Shown here: in pieces, positions 10,391 through 21,074 of the stretch
How positions within the stretch are numbered: the stretch's first letter is position 1
How the letters are laid out: each line of letters begins with the position of its first letter
Source: Saccharina japonica
Lineage: Eukaryota; Sar; Phaeophyceae; Laminariales; Laminariaceae
Direction: 5' to 3'
NCBI GenBank assembly: GCA_008828725.1
Contig: MEHQ01001173.1
Span: forward strand, 262,411 to 326,410
Length of the DNA: 64,000 nucleotides
The notes under the pieces: model-generated
Databases searched by the model: none
Told to the model about the DNA's origin: nothing
What the model saw: only the letters and a program-made list of their open reading frames with translations
Translations under genes and position numbers: made by a program

Positions 10391-11207
10391 GGCCGGTCCT
10401 AACGAGGAAGAAAAAAAACGAAAAAAAAACGAACAGACTTTCGCTTTTTGGTAAAAAAAGCAGCAGGTCGAGTCCTAAGGAGAGAAACAAAAAAAAAACG
10501 AGCCGAAACATACAAAACAAACCAAAACAAACAATAAGAAGCCGAGTCGAATTTTCACGCAGTACAAGTGTTCGGAATTACTCCACCACCACAGCAGGTG
10601 ATTTTCGGCGATAACGCACAACAACGCCGGTGGATAGACAAGACACAACTCGCACACGCGAGGCACCCCTCACGGGAGGCCGTTCTCCTGGTCCAACCCG
10701 CTCCCTCCGGAGCGCTCTAGGAGTTGCGCATCCGCCATCGTTCTTCGATGACGGGCGTTTGAATGCTGAGTACCACTTTTAACGAAAAAATTGCCGCAAC
10801 AGCCACTTCCTGACCCCCCACGGTTTCTTGCGAGGGCACTCCTTGGCCATACCCTATCCATATATGTAGGCGCCGTGAGCAGACAAGCCGCGTGGCAGCC
10901 ACATGCACTACCTCGCCCATCGAGCGTTTGCCAATCGGTCGTAGAAACTTTATCGGAAGCTTGACCCAAACGCTCCGAGCTCCTTCTTCGTTCCTCTTCG
11001 CCCTGGGTAACTCCTATGTTGTCAAAACTCACACCCATTTCGTCAAAAATAGGTGCTTTGGCACTTGAAAAAAATACTAAATGTGAAAACAAAGGTATCG
11101 GGATCTCTGCTTCTAGTTTTTTTAATTTGGCAAAGAATACTTCACTTGCTCTTTAGTTCTGCTCTTCATTTTCTTATTCCGTTTTGTTTTCCTCGTTAGG
11201 ACCGGCC
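10391..11207. mobile_element. 817-bp element with 19-bp inverted ends
   Basis: GGCCGGTCCTAACGAGGAA at 10391 is exactly inverted at 11189-11207. No clear target duplication is seen (left GTGAG, right TTGAA). Poly-A and poly-T tracts lie just inside the ends. No transposase is recognised, so it is probably non-autonomous. A 123-codon minus frame sits in the middle. Confidence 0.7.
10670..11038 (-). CDS. Unknown 122-residue frame inside the 817-bp element
   Basis: An ATG-started minus frame with Ser/Arg/Gly-rich sequence, beginning MGVSFDNIGVTQGEEERRRS and ending ERSGGSGLDQENGLP. I see no motif, signal peptide or membrane segment and cannot name a family. It lies wholly between the 19-bp inverted repeats of the surrounding element, so it may be a captured host fragment or a chance frame. 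Composition is more G+C-rich than the A/T-rich flanks of the element, which gives slight support to a captured exon. No splice sites or second copy help to decide. Confidence 0.2.
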   Translation of the reverse strand: MGVSFDNIGVTQGEEERRRSSERLGQASDKVSTTDWQTLDGRGSACGCHAACLLTAPTYMDRVWPRSALARNRGGSGSGCCGNFFVKSGTQHSNARHRRTMADAQLLERSGGSGLDQENGLP

Positions 11208-12110
11208 TTGAACACTCAAAAGAAATAAGTGCGTCCGACTAAAAAAAACGCCAACGGATCCAATAAAAAATACTAAAAAACAAATCGGACAAGGTTAAGG
11301 GTCTGCATAAAAAAAGTGACCCTAACGTATGGGCCAGAAGAATACCACCACTGCAGCCGGTTGTATTGCCACCGTTTGGCATTCGCGTTATTGTTCAGCC
11401 AGATAGGTACCTGGTTCAGCACAGGGTAAATGCTGGGGTTTCGTACAGCACGACTGTAAGGAAACTATTAACAGCACTAAGAAAACCAGGCTTTTAGTCA
11501 GGAAAACAAATATCGGCAGTCTTTATGCTGAAGTGAGCGCAGAAACGCTCAAATAAGAATCAGCCTGGACCAGTTTTCCTGTTTCTTACGATAGATATAT
11601 GTGTCGTGCACTGATGCTTGGTACCTGTTGTAATACTGTACATAATACCGGTATTTAGTACTGGTACACGGCCGTAGAAGTGGCGGACACCTCCCATGCA
11701 TCGGAGCCTGAAGGATAGCACTCTACTGTAGCTCGCCTCGTGGGTCGGTTCGAGTCGAACCTCGCCCTTCAATACGGTTCGGTGGTTCGGTGAGGTATTC
11801 GGTGTCCCGTGATTTCTACTATTTACGGCTCAATCCGGCTTAAATAGCGACATGATAAATCGCTGTGGTTCCGTTAAATTATTGTATCCGAATAATACCC
11901 CTCGTTTCGGTTTCAGTACCCGAACCGAACCGAGGGAGGGCACCATTAACAACCCTTGTATATTCCAGGGATGTGTATTACAGAGAGCGGTAGCGACATG
12001 AAAGGTGACCGTCATTAGGCGTGGGCATGTGAGCACTGGTATTGCACCCCTGACAATGAAAAAAACACCCTCGGAAATGAAATGGGCAGCCACCCGAGAG
12101 GCTGGAACTA
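11208..12110. other. Mostly featureless; small-element fragments
   Basis: 11540-11620 shares AAATAAGAATC-AGCCTGGA-CAG-TTTCCTG with the element at 36928-37105 and is probably a degraded copy. 11765-11935 holds two blocks (GGTTCGGTGGTTCGG and CCCGAACCGAACCGA) that could pair as a weak foldback. No gene seen. Confidence 0.4.
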
Positions 12111-12114
12111 CATC

Positions 12115-12600
12115 TGCCCGCAATTTGTCTCCCTAAAGAAAAACCGCAGCTCGGCAACACACACGGCTGTAAAATCTACCCAAACGTTACAGGGTGCAGC
12201 CGGGCGCCTCTTGGTGCTGTACGGCTCGAGCTCGATTAAGCGGTAGTGGATGCATGTCGAGTTACAGTAGGGTCGCGACCACAGCGCTGAATGTAAAACG
12301 TAAAAACCGTCATATTTATCGTGAAACTTAGCCTCCGCGTACTTCTTCCTGCATGCCGACTTCGTCGTGTGTAACGCCGTTCCGCAAGGTAGAACAGCGC
12401 CGTGTGTAGCGCTGTTCCGAAAAGGCAGGATAGTCTTCTCTGCCTCCTTATGCCTGCACTGCCAGAATTTCGCCACGCAGAGTTAGGGACGCGACGACGC
12501 CACCACTCGAGTGAAGATTGGGGATAACCAAGCAGCGAGAGCACCCTGGTTCAGGCGTGTTCGTAACTTTCAGCTCTTAAACGTTACGAGTTCTGCAGCC
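12115..12600 (-). repeat. Dispersed repeat E, copy 1, with protein-like minus frame
   Basis: Pairs with 13470-14220. In the minus frames both copies read an APC...D..TAVCVA.L..F.RE pattern (12120-12200 and 13490-13560). The far ends share GTTAGGGACGCGA / TTTAGGGACGCGA. The similarity is low but ordered. It could be two remnants of one old gene or transposon. Confidence 0.45.
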
Positions 12601-12737
12601 ATACGTGTAGCAAACGATGGGCCCGCCGGTCCCTCATCACGCTAGTCCATGCGTTTGTTCGGGCACCCGTTTCGTGTTGCTCTGTTTCGACACGCGGGTC
12701 CGCCGTAGAGCACTTGTCAGAAGAGGGGATCAAAACA

Positions 12738-13330
12738 GGGGGGGGGGGTGTACTTCATTTTCATGCATGGCCGTAGTCGTATGACCGTAGACCCTCGCAT
12801 CCCTATAATGCCGGGACGGAGCATGTCGGGTTTTCACCGACCAGGCAGACATTGCTAGCACCAAGCATGAAGCGCCGTGAGGTGTTGGGCGAGTCGCATG
12901 AAGGGTGAGCTGCATCCTACTAAAAATCGCTTGTCAGGCGGACTTGCATATGGATGACAGCTTCAATGAGTAAAATTAATGTCTGGTGTGGCTACTTCCT
13001 GAGACAGCAATGGGAGCACTATGTATCTGCCTCATGAATGCCTTACCATATCACACTACGTGATACGATCATTCCCCTTGTGCGGAGTTGAGGTTCCCAA
13101 CCCCGCACAAATGATCTACTCGACATCCAGCCTTGGGAAACCGCAAAACAAAACAGAAAAAAACGGCACCCTGGTTGTCTAGCTCACGCAGTGAGAGGCA
13201 TGTTTTACAGCGTCGCCGCCAGGCGACGCCAACCCAACCCATGCATATATAATATATGAGGGGGGGGGGGGGGGGGGGGCTGACAATATCGAGGGGATAA
13301 AAACAGAGTTTTTCGGTTCAAATCAAAACG
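12738..13330 (+). repeat. Repeat F, copy 1, bordered by G tracts
   Basis: Starts after a G11 tract (12738-12748) and is followed by a G20 tract (13260-13279). About 520 bp align with 17381-17935, including CATGGCCGTAGTCGTATGAC, ACCCTCGCATCCCTA, GCATATGGATGACAG and TTTTACAGCGTCG. No frame is conserved. Confidence 0.8.
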
Positions 13331-13469
13331 CCTTCGATTTTGAAAGCCCGCTTTTTTACATGTGAGGGGATCAAACACCAGTGCGTACCCACCGGTGTTG
13401 CAGCCCTTTCACAAAAATTATCGACGGAAGCGAAAGGTGTTAGGTACCGTCAGCTACGAAAATAAAAAT

Positions 13470-14220
13470 ACACCTTACCAAACTCCATTTCCCTCATAAA
13501 GAGCCCCAATCCTGCAACGCACACCGCTGTAGGGCTATCCAACGTGACGCAGGGTGCAGTCGGACACCTTGGTTCAACCACTAGAGCTTGCGAAGCGGGA
13601 CAACTGTTCATATCGATTAAGGAGCGCGAGCTCAACGCTGAAAGTTCGATTCGTGCTTCCAGGAGGTCGTGTTGTACATTTTTTTTTTTTACGTTGCTTT
13701 CCCGTTATATTTTCCCAGAGGTACGGTACAGTAGTGCCCATTACCCGTGCAGCGTTACGACGAGTGAATACGCCTTTTTTCGTTATGAAAACCGATATTA
13801 ACGCAAGTGGTTGCGTCCTTAAACCTACACCAAATTACGCAACCTTCTGGAAGGGTAGGGGTAAGGGTACAAAGAGGAGAGAGGACGCGGCCCTACCCTG
13901 CAATGTCCGGACTTGGCACTACAGTTGACAAAACCGGCACACTAAATCCCATCCATACTAAACCTGGTTTTCGTTCCGTTACTACTCGTATAAACGGCAT
14001 GTTCAACGTGAAAAATTGCCTTTTTTGCTGGACGTGCTTTCTAACGAGGAAAATTGTCACCCGTGGCGCTAATCTCAATTTTTCAGGGTATATAACCGTC
14101 TTCTCTGTACTCTTATCTCACACCCTGGCAGACAAAGCAGCCCAATTCCGTGCAGCTTTAGGGACGCGAGCACTGGCGTGAAGATCAATTTCCAGCGAGC
14201 GACCTAACCCCCTCTACCGC
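13470..14220 (-). repeat. Dispersed repeat E, copy 2
   Basis: Partner of 12115-12600. It carries the minus-frame TAPC...TAVCVAGL segment at 13490-13570 and the TTTAGGGACGCGAGC end near 14158. Inserted or unrelated sequence separates these blocks here. Confidence 0.45.
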
Positions 14221-14536
14221 ATCGAGCTCATTGCGTTCGGCCCAGAAAAACTAGCAGTTTCTTCTGCAGCCATGACAGAAGGATGGGTCCACCAACCGTT
14301 CACCGGTGTAGCTTATGAATTACTGTAGTTTAACCCCCTCCTCGGAGGCAGATGGTGGCCAGAGGCGGCGGAAACGGGGAGGAGATAATACTGGCAAGCA
14401 AATTAGAGTGAGTACCTCGATATAAGAGCGTCCAAGATAAGAGCATTCGGTATTTTAAGGGGGTTCAAATCGGTATGTCCCGCCTACACCTAATGTTATG
14501 TATTGTCCACTACAGATACGAGCAGTGTTTAGTCAA

Positions 14537-14699
14537 CCCATTCAGAACTGGAAAAATAATCCCACACTAATTCCAAGTATTTTGTCCCAAATACGTGGGA
14601 GCAGTTATTAACCCCTTAAAAACCAGTCCTACGTTTTTGGGGACAAAATACTTGGAATTAGTGTGGGATAATTTTTGCAGTTCTGGAAGGATCAAGGGG
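14537..14699. mobile_element. TTAA-type foldback element, dimeric form
   Basis: Two inverted arms read CCCATTCAGAACTG...CCCACACTAATTCCAAGTA and its complement, so the whole 163 bp could fold into a hairpin. The right flank is TTAA and the left is TCAA. Same family as 9052-9132 and 16404-16487, but with both arms long. Confidence 0.8.
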
Positions 14700-14759
14700 T
14701 TAAGAGCGCTTGTTTTGGCTTGTCAAGGGGCGCTTTTAAATCGGGATACCCCCTGTACA

Positions 14760-15120
14760 TGTAATCTGAAACAACACATTGAACACCCAATAATTGGAGG
14801 TGTCTCTATTAGGAGTAGGGACGGTGCTCAGTCTGGAACTGGATGCATGGTCAATGGTCAAATTACTCAGGAAATCAATGAATGAGTACCCCCCCTGCCT
14901 GGTTGGTGAAAACCCAATCGTGCTCCGTCCCGGCATTGTAGGGGTGCGAGGGTCTATCATTATACGACTACGGCCGTGCACGACATGAAAACACCCCGGA
15001 TTGTGTTGTGCCATTGCCTGACTGGTGAAAACCCAACGTGCTCCGTCCCGGCATTGTAGGGATGCGAGGGTCAAGGAGCCTACGACTACGACCGTGCACG
15101 ACACGAGTACCCCCCCCGCG
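14760..15120 (-). repeat. Repeat F core, two tandem copies, minus orientation
   Basis: The GCTCCGTCCCGGCATTGTAG-to-CGTGCACGACA core occurs at about 14920-14988 and again at 15039-15102, each next to a C run. 14795-14885 matches 53512-53600 (GGAGGTGTCTCT-TTAGGAGTAGG). Confidence 0.7.
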
Positions 15121-16403
15121 GCCCCCTCCCCCCTCTCAGGTTGTGTTGTGTCATTCCGAGACAGACACCAGTCAGCAGTAGAGCGCTTGGCTAAAGGATA
15201 TAGAGCGAGTCAAAATATGGCCCGGTCATACTGAAAAGGGACTGAAGAAGGTATTTTTTCCGCCTGGGCCAGAATGCCTTCGATTTTGAAGGCGTTTTTG
15301 TTTTCACAATTTGTGAGGGTTGCAGAGAGAGAGCGCTGGCCTCAGTGGCAGCCTGGCGTATCCCCGCCATAAAGATACCTCGCGATAAAGAACGAACTGC
15401 CGGAGCCCAAATTCAAGTTTCATAAGTCAAAATCCGGTGTTCCTGCCGATAGCTGATGGACTGACTGCTGTACGAAGCGAGACAGAAATAAGGAGGCATT
15501 TCCGTAGCAGAGACGATCAATGTGAGCACCCTTTGTGTAGGGGAAAGCGCGTGTGTGTGGACACGATGAGCGTGCAATGTTTAAGGTTCAACAAAAAAAA
15601 CATTCCGCCAGTGGAGGCGTTTTGCCAGCACTGGGGGCGGGCAGGAGGAGACAGAAGCCAGGCAGGACAGCGGCGGCAATATGGGGTTTCCCTGACCGTC
15701 ACAGGTCGGTATATACTGTAGCAAGGCTAGTTACAGCCATTAATCAGTTGACGACATATTAACTACATGCGCATGCAATTAAATTGCCGCTGCGCTGTGC
15801 CTGGTAATCTACTATCGGGTATCCTCTGCTTACCGACCATGCCCGCGTTTTTAGGGACGAACGACTTGGAATTAGAGTGAACGAATTGGAATTAGAGTCA
15901 TAAACTTATTCGAACAGCAACGACAGTTATAATACCCGTTTCTGGTTGCTTTGCTGTTTAATTTTCGAGTGTGTCGGACCGTCAACAAAAGCATCTTCTT
16001 TTGGAAGATGCCTATTTTTTTTCACTGTGATATGATTCGTACCTACAAAGAAGTCGCACTCTTCATATTTTTTATGAACAGATGGGCCTTCTCTACGTAT
16101 TATACGTACGACGCTGGTCCGGCCTAGAGCAGCACGGCGGGGTGGTTAAGAAGGTGGTGTACTTCTTTTTTCAGCCTAACAGGGGGGTAGGGAAAACACG
16201 TCCGCGGGAGGTGCCCGCGCGTGCTCATACATGCTTCAAGTCCAGTTCTGGGGCGCTGGCAAAACGCCCACGACCGATGCAGAGCACCCTCCTGCGCCAC
16301 AGTGCCGTCAGCCCCAACCGCGTGCCTGAAAAGAGGAGAAAGGGTGTGCGTGCTCTGCACGGCCTGTTGGCCGTCTTGCCAACGCGCCATAACTTAGTTT
16401 TAA
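15121..16403. other. No accepted gene
   Basis: ACTTGGAATTAGAGT occurs twice within 15855-15900. A 119-codon ATG frame (16082-16441, plus) is Arg-rich and runs into the TTAA element, so I do not accept it as a gene. Confidence 0.35.
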
Positions 16404-16487
16404 CCCATTCATTCATAACTGAAAAACGTATCCCACACTAATTCCAAGTAGTTTGTCCCCAAGAACGGGGAACCAGTTCTTAAGGGA
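16404..16487. mobile_element. TTAA-type mini-element, monomer
   Basis: Begins CCCATTCATTCATAACTG after TTAA (16400-16403) and ends CTTAAGGGA before TCAA. The body ATCCCACACTAATTCCAAGTA matches the other two copies. Confidence 0.72.
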
Positions 16488-16705
16488 TCAAGGTGGGTTG
16501 GGGCATGTGCGGGCAACCTCCCAGGGGCGTGACACCACTACCCTACCCGTGTGGCTTGAAACGGGCGAGCATATACCCCTTTTTGGCTTTTTTCACAATA
16601 TGTTTTTTGTCAGCCGGGGTACACAAATAAGCCATTCACCTCATACGGCGAATATATACCAGGTACAGGTACCATATACCGGTATTGGGTTACACTATAC
16701 CAGAA

Positions 16706-16982
16706 GACGCGTTCTCCGATAGAGGTGCAGGGTATACCGTTTTTTGGCTTAAACGCTTTCTGAATGACGAGTCTCCTTAGCCCAAAATCGGTGGATTTTC
16801 ATTCTCGCGTTGCCGAATTTTTCATTTTTTTTCACTCAAGCCAGGGGATTTTTTCGTCGGCTATTTAGCACTTTTAGGTTCCTCCAAAATCATTTTTTTA
16901 CTCACTATTAGTGTAGAGCTCCCCACGCGACCCACCCTCAGAAACAAAAGCATGGCACTGCACCTCTACCGTAGCATGCGTC
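16706..16982. mobile_element. MITE family 1 copy with perfect AGAA duplication
   Basis: Starts GACGCGTTCTCCGATAGAGG and ends CACCTCTACCGTAGCATGCG-TC. AGAA stands directly on both sides (16702-16705 and 16983-16986), a perfect 4-bp target duplication. Confidence 0.9.
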
Positions 16983-17380
16983 AGAACTCTGCTTTGAACG
17001 TCCTTCCCCCGCTTGGCTCCCTGGTCCCATGCCCACCGGATCCCACCCTCACCCGGACCTGGGCTCTCGAAACCGCCCCTCGGTGTATTCTTAGCCGCCG
17101 GCAGGGTCCGCCAAGCACCCCGGTCCCACAAAACCATCAAAATCATCGAAATAATCAATACCGGAGACAAACCGAATGTGGAAAAAAAAATCCGGCGTGG
17201 GATCAGGGTGTTTCGGGGGCCGTGCCTCCGGGGGGCAAAACTTCGTTTTGTGTTGGTGCACAGTGAAGAGTGCGACGGGCGTCCATAGACCGAGGCCGTG
17301 GCTCACATCTGCGTTTAGGCGTGTTACCGGTATTTCGAAAAGCGCGCCTCGGGAACCAAACGCTTGTCGGTGTGTGTGTT
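16983..17380. other. Unique G+C-rich stretch, no accepted gene
   Basis: Short overlapping frames on both strands without family resemblance. It may be a host exon remnant but there is no support. Confidence 0.3.
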
Positions 17381-17935
17381 GGGGGGGGGGGGGGGGGGGG
17401 GGTCATGTCGTGCACGGCCGTAGTCGTATGACCATAGACCCTCGCATCCCTACAATGCCGGGACGGAGCACGTTGGGTTTTCACCAACCAGCCAGACATT
17501 GCTTGCACCAAGCGCAAAGCGCCGTGAGGTATTGGGCGAGTCGCATGGAGGGTGAGCTGCATCCTGCTAAGAACCGCCTCTAACGCGGACTTGCATATGG
17601 ACGACAGCCTCCAATGAATTGACTTAATTTATGGGGTAGCCACTTCCAGAGACAGCAATGGGTATCACTACGTATCTGCCTCATGGATGCCTTACTATAT
17701 ACACACTACGTGATACGATAATTCCCCTTGTGCGGAGATGAGGTTATCAACCCCGCACAAATGATCTACCAAGACCGCCAGCATGGGTGACCGCCAAAAA
17801 ACAAAAAACGGTACCCTGGTTGTCGAGCTCACGCAGTGAGAGGCGTGTTTTACAGCGTCGTTGCCAACCGACGCCAACCCAACCTACCACCCTATAAATA
17901 TATAAAATATTCATAGTTGGGGGGAGGGGGGGGTG
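17381..17935 (+). repeat. Repeat F, copy 2, bordered by a G22 tract
   Basis: A G22 tract (17381-17402) leads directly into GTCGTGCACGGCCGTAGTCG. About 520 bp then parallel 12750-13260, and the copy ends at another G-rich run near 17920. It is one of at least five F cores in the window. Confidence 0.8.
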
Positions 17936-18007
17936 GCCGTTTTAATTTCATTTCCACGGCCCTTTTGGCCAAATTCTACGTTACTCAATACCAATGTACG
18001 CATAAAC

Positions 18008-18930
18008 CGCCAGGGATTTTTCCAGGGAGAGCGCGCTGTCACAATAACGTGTCGAAACCTTCAGGGTACTAGTTACAATTGGTCCTGAAACCAGAACTTT
18101 CGGTGGACCCTGGGACGAGCGGCTTGAAGGGCCTCTGTTCATGTGTTTTCGATTGTTTACACTATTTCCTGATTTTTATCGCCGTTCTCCGGAATGAGGC
18201 TCAGGGCGAGCCGAGTACCGGTACTTTTTGCAATTCTCGGACGCACCACTTCGTCAAGAGCGGGTGCCAACGGCTTCACCGGTGGTGGGCCCGTGGGCGA
18301 GCTGGAGATGATTGATAAGGAAATAGTACGGAAAAACAGTTCTGCATACATACAGTATATAAAATAGCAGGTACGTATATGATGTAAAATAATACAATGC
18401 ATTTTTGGCTCTGGAAAAAACAAAACTGATTTTTGAATAATAGGTTGTTGTGCAGAAGAGTGGAAATAAACCACCTCAAATCATAAATGGATGAGCATCT
18501 ACGCAGTGCTTGACTGATGAACTGGATATGCGTACCAAGCCCTAACTTGTCGGAGTTGACGGACCTCACTCGTCGACGTTTCGAATATGATTGATTCGGT
18601 GAGCTTAACAATCTGCTGTAGGCCAGACCAGCTCGCAAGCGACCCGTCGAAACAGATGGGACCATGCCTCACATACATACTCAGGCAGGGTGTACCTACC
18701 AAACGCAAGAGGACGGGCGCCGGCGCGAGGGGCCTGATGCAACTCGACCGACGCAGAACGCACAGAGACGAAGGGGCCGAGGGATAGATTAATATAGATC
18801 ACCTCGGCTGGTCTGCTATTTACAATTGGAATCGGGATATCGCGGAGAGAGTAGACCGGCATGAACGCCACGGCTGTAACCCGAAGGCAGGGTCAACGGG
18901 AATACGACTGTACGCCCTTTATCAGTAGGC
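18008..18930 (+). repeat. Diverged dispersed repeat C (partner at 30925-32345)
   Basis: Shares ordered blocks with 30925-32345: GGGACxAGCGGCTTGAAGG, CGCCGTTC, GGTGG-CCCGTG-GCGAGCTGGAG, AGACCAGCTCG, CAGGCAGGGTxTAC and AATACGACTGTA. No shared open frame. A further fragment is at 20050-20240. Confidence 0.65.
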
Positions 18931-19224
18931 CCGTCAAACCCCGTCAGCGGTGGTGGAGCCTGCATCTATCAAGTAGTCGTGCCGACAGCTCTCTCCTGGA
19001 TGCCCTGGGTGCCCGCGACAAAGACGCGGTTCACCATCGTACAGTGAACGAGCGCGGGTGTCCTAATGCTGGCTTGGTGTGTTGTGGTTTGTGGTGTCGT
19101 TTAACATCTGTCGCTGTTATTGGTGAAATATTGTTTGTTGTCACCAGTAGCGAGAATAGCTTGATGTACCCCCTCCCCTGCCTCCTCCGACAGCTATGGC
19201 CTAATTCTACTGTGGAGGGCATTG

Positions 19225-19450
19225 GGCTAAGTAGGCTCTTCTCCCTCCCCACTACAGTATGTGCCCTGCATTTTTATCGCGAGAATATTTTAGCATTTTC
19301 TTCTCTCGTCGAATTGCGCTTACCCACGCCATAATGGCGTTCTCGACAGTTGGTATCATTTGAGAATAAAATCCCCATACGGAGACTCGAACCCTCGACC
19401 CTAAGGTTAACAGTCTTCGTGGTTACCTGCTAGACCACCTGTTCTGGCCG
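19225..19450 (-). mobile_element. tRNA-derived SINE, head plus partial body
   Basis: On the minus strand it reads GGTGGTCTAGCAGGTAACCA (A box TGGTCTAGCAGG), then B box GGGTTCGAGTCTC, then CTCGCGATAAAAATGCA. It stops within the G/A-rich block, so the 3' end is missing. Confidence 0.82.
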
Positions 19451-20756
19451 TAAAAAAATCGAATGCTGTTTACACGCATGCACCAAGTGTTTTGCAGCCG
19501 ACAGTTCGGTGAATAGTGGGTTTGCCTTCTAGTCTTGCTGCTCGATTATTTCATCATCCGCTGCTGTAAATGAACGACAAGCTACTACAGCAGCTGCAGC
19601 CCCCTGCAGCCACTGCTGTACCCATGCTGTGGGGACAAGCTACTTGGAATTATAATTGGAAACAAAACATTACACCAGCAGCGTTTTCATACTTGTTCCC
19701 CTTCGAGCGCGGGGGATAGCATTTTGCCAATACCGATTTCGTTCGGGGATCTGTTAGCCCAATATCAAGCCAAAAACGGAGCGACGTGTTTCCATGATTT
19801 GAAACACGCCTTTGCGCCTTTACCCGTTTACATCTCCTACAGGTTTTTGGCACTCGCGGGTGTGATTATTCACGTTTTTATGTATCAATATACACCCTCA
19901 TGTATCGGTATGCATAGCGACCCGCTGGAGTAAGACGGGAATAGGCACAAAATAAACGAAAAAACGCACGAAAAATCGCTGAAGTAAGGTGGGAGTATGC
20001 ACATAATAAACGAAGAAAAGGCGCGAAAAAAGGCGCCAGTGCCGTTGTCCTGTCAGCTTGACCGATGCAAATAACTTCACAGGGGGGCAGGTGAAGCGAC
20101 CGCATTGTACGCTCAGCTGGTCTGTCGATAACGAACAGGAAACGGAATAACGCGGAGGTACAGTAGCACACCAGCATGAATGCAACGGCTGAGATCCGAA
20201 CTCAGGGGCAAAGAGAAGTGCCGGGGAATGCAATACACTTATTCATATTTCATAGTAACAACAATAATTTGCAGTGCCCTTTTGCCCGTCCCAAACTAAG
20301 TGCAAGACGAAATTGGGTGGGACCTTAATGGGGAAAACAAACATGATTCACGTCGCGGATGATGCTGTCAATCTCGAAGGGAAGACAGAGCGGAGAGCGA
20401 GATAACGCTTGGAAAGCGACGCGCAAGAAAAACTATCGGCAAAGAGAAAACAGGGTCAAGGGGAGCTATACATGAACTTATCCTCGTGAACGTTTCGGCC
20501 CGTCTCGGAGAGGCACATGGGAGAGGTTTAAGACGGCCGTGAAAATTAACACAGAATAGTGCGCGCACGATAGTAACGAAACAAGCTCGACCAATACCGC
20601 ATTATCGCGGTAGAACTTTACCTTACTCTACTCCGAGGCTGTCGCCTTCCCTGCAGAAGAGAGGGCCGAACGGGACATTTAAAACTAGAGTACGTCATCC
20701 GTGATCAGCACCAACCATTTGCAGCTTTTGGTGACTACAACGAATACCACCAGTGT
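19451..20756. other. Small tandem duplication and repeat C fragment; no gene
   Basis: 19931-20035 is a two-unit tandem repeat of about 54 bp (AATAAACGAA blocks). 20050-20240 resembles the end of repeat C. 20241-20756 shows nothing recognisable. Confidence 0.45.
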
Positions 20757-21074
20757 TTTTTTTTGTCCATCCCATCTATTACCTTCGCCCTTCTTTTCTC
20801 TCTCCTTGCTAGTCGTAACTCAGATCCGGGGTCACAAAGGAGGCTCTTCTTCCTCCCCCCCCACTACGGTTCTTGCCTGGCTTTTTATCGCGAGAAGATT
20901 TCAGCACTTTCTTCCCTCGTTAACTTTCGTCGAATTGTGCTTACCCACGCTATAATATGCGCTCTCGACAGTTGGTGTCATTTGAGAATAAAAATCTCCA
21001 CACGAGGAGAATCGAACCCCCGACCTCCAACGCTAACAGGCTTCGTGGCTACCTGTTAGACCACCGGGGCGACC
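20757..21074 (-). mobile_element. tRNA-derived SINE, full length
   Basis: The best copy of the family. The minus strand begins GGTCGCCCCGGTGGTCTAAC. A box is TGGTCTAACAGG and B box GGTTCGATTCT, spaced as in a tRNA gene. The non-tRNA body follows (CTCGCGATAAAAAGCCAGG, CCCGGATCTGAGTTACGA) and ends in GGGATGGACAAAAAAAAA. About 318 bp. The head is tRNA-like, but the body shows this is a retroposon and not a tRNA gene. Confidence 0.9.

Noticed and set aside
10391-11207. Target duplication for the 817-bp element
   Set aside because: Flanks GTGAG and TTGAA do not match at any length from 2 to 9, so no superfamily is proposed.
20990-21074. tRNA gene on the minus strand
   Set aside because: A and B boxes are present, but the sequence continues into the SINE body shared with other copies. 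It is a retroposon head.
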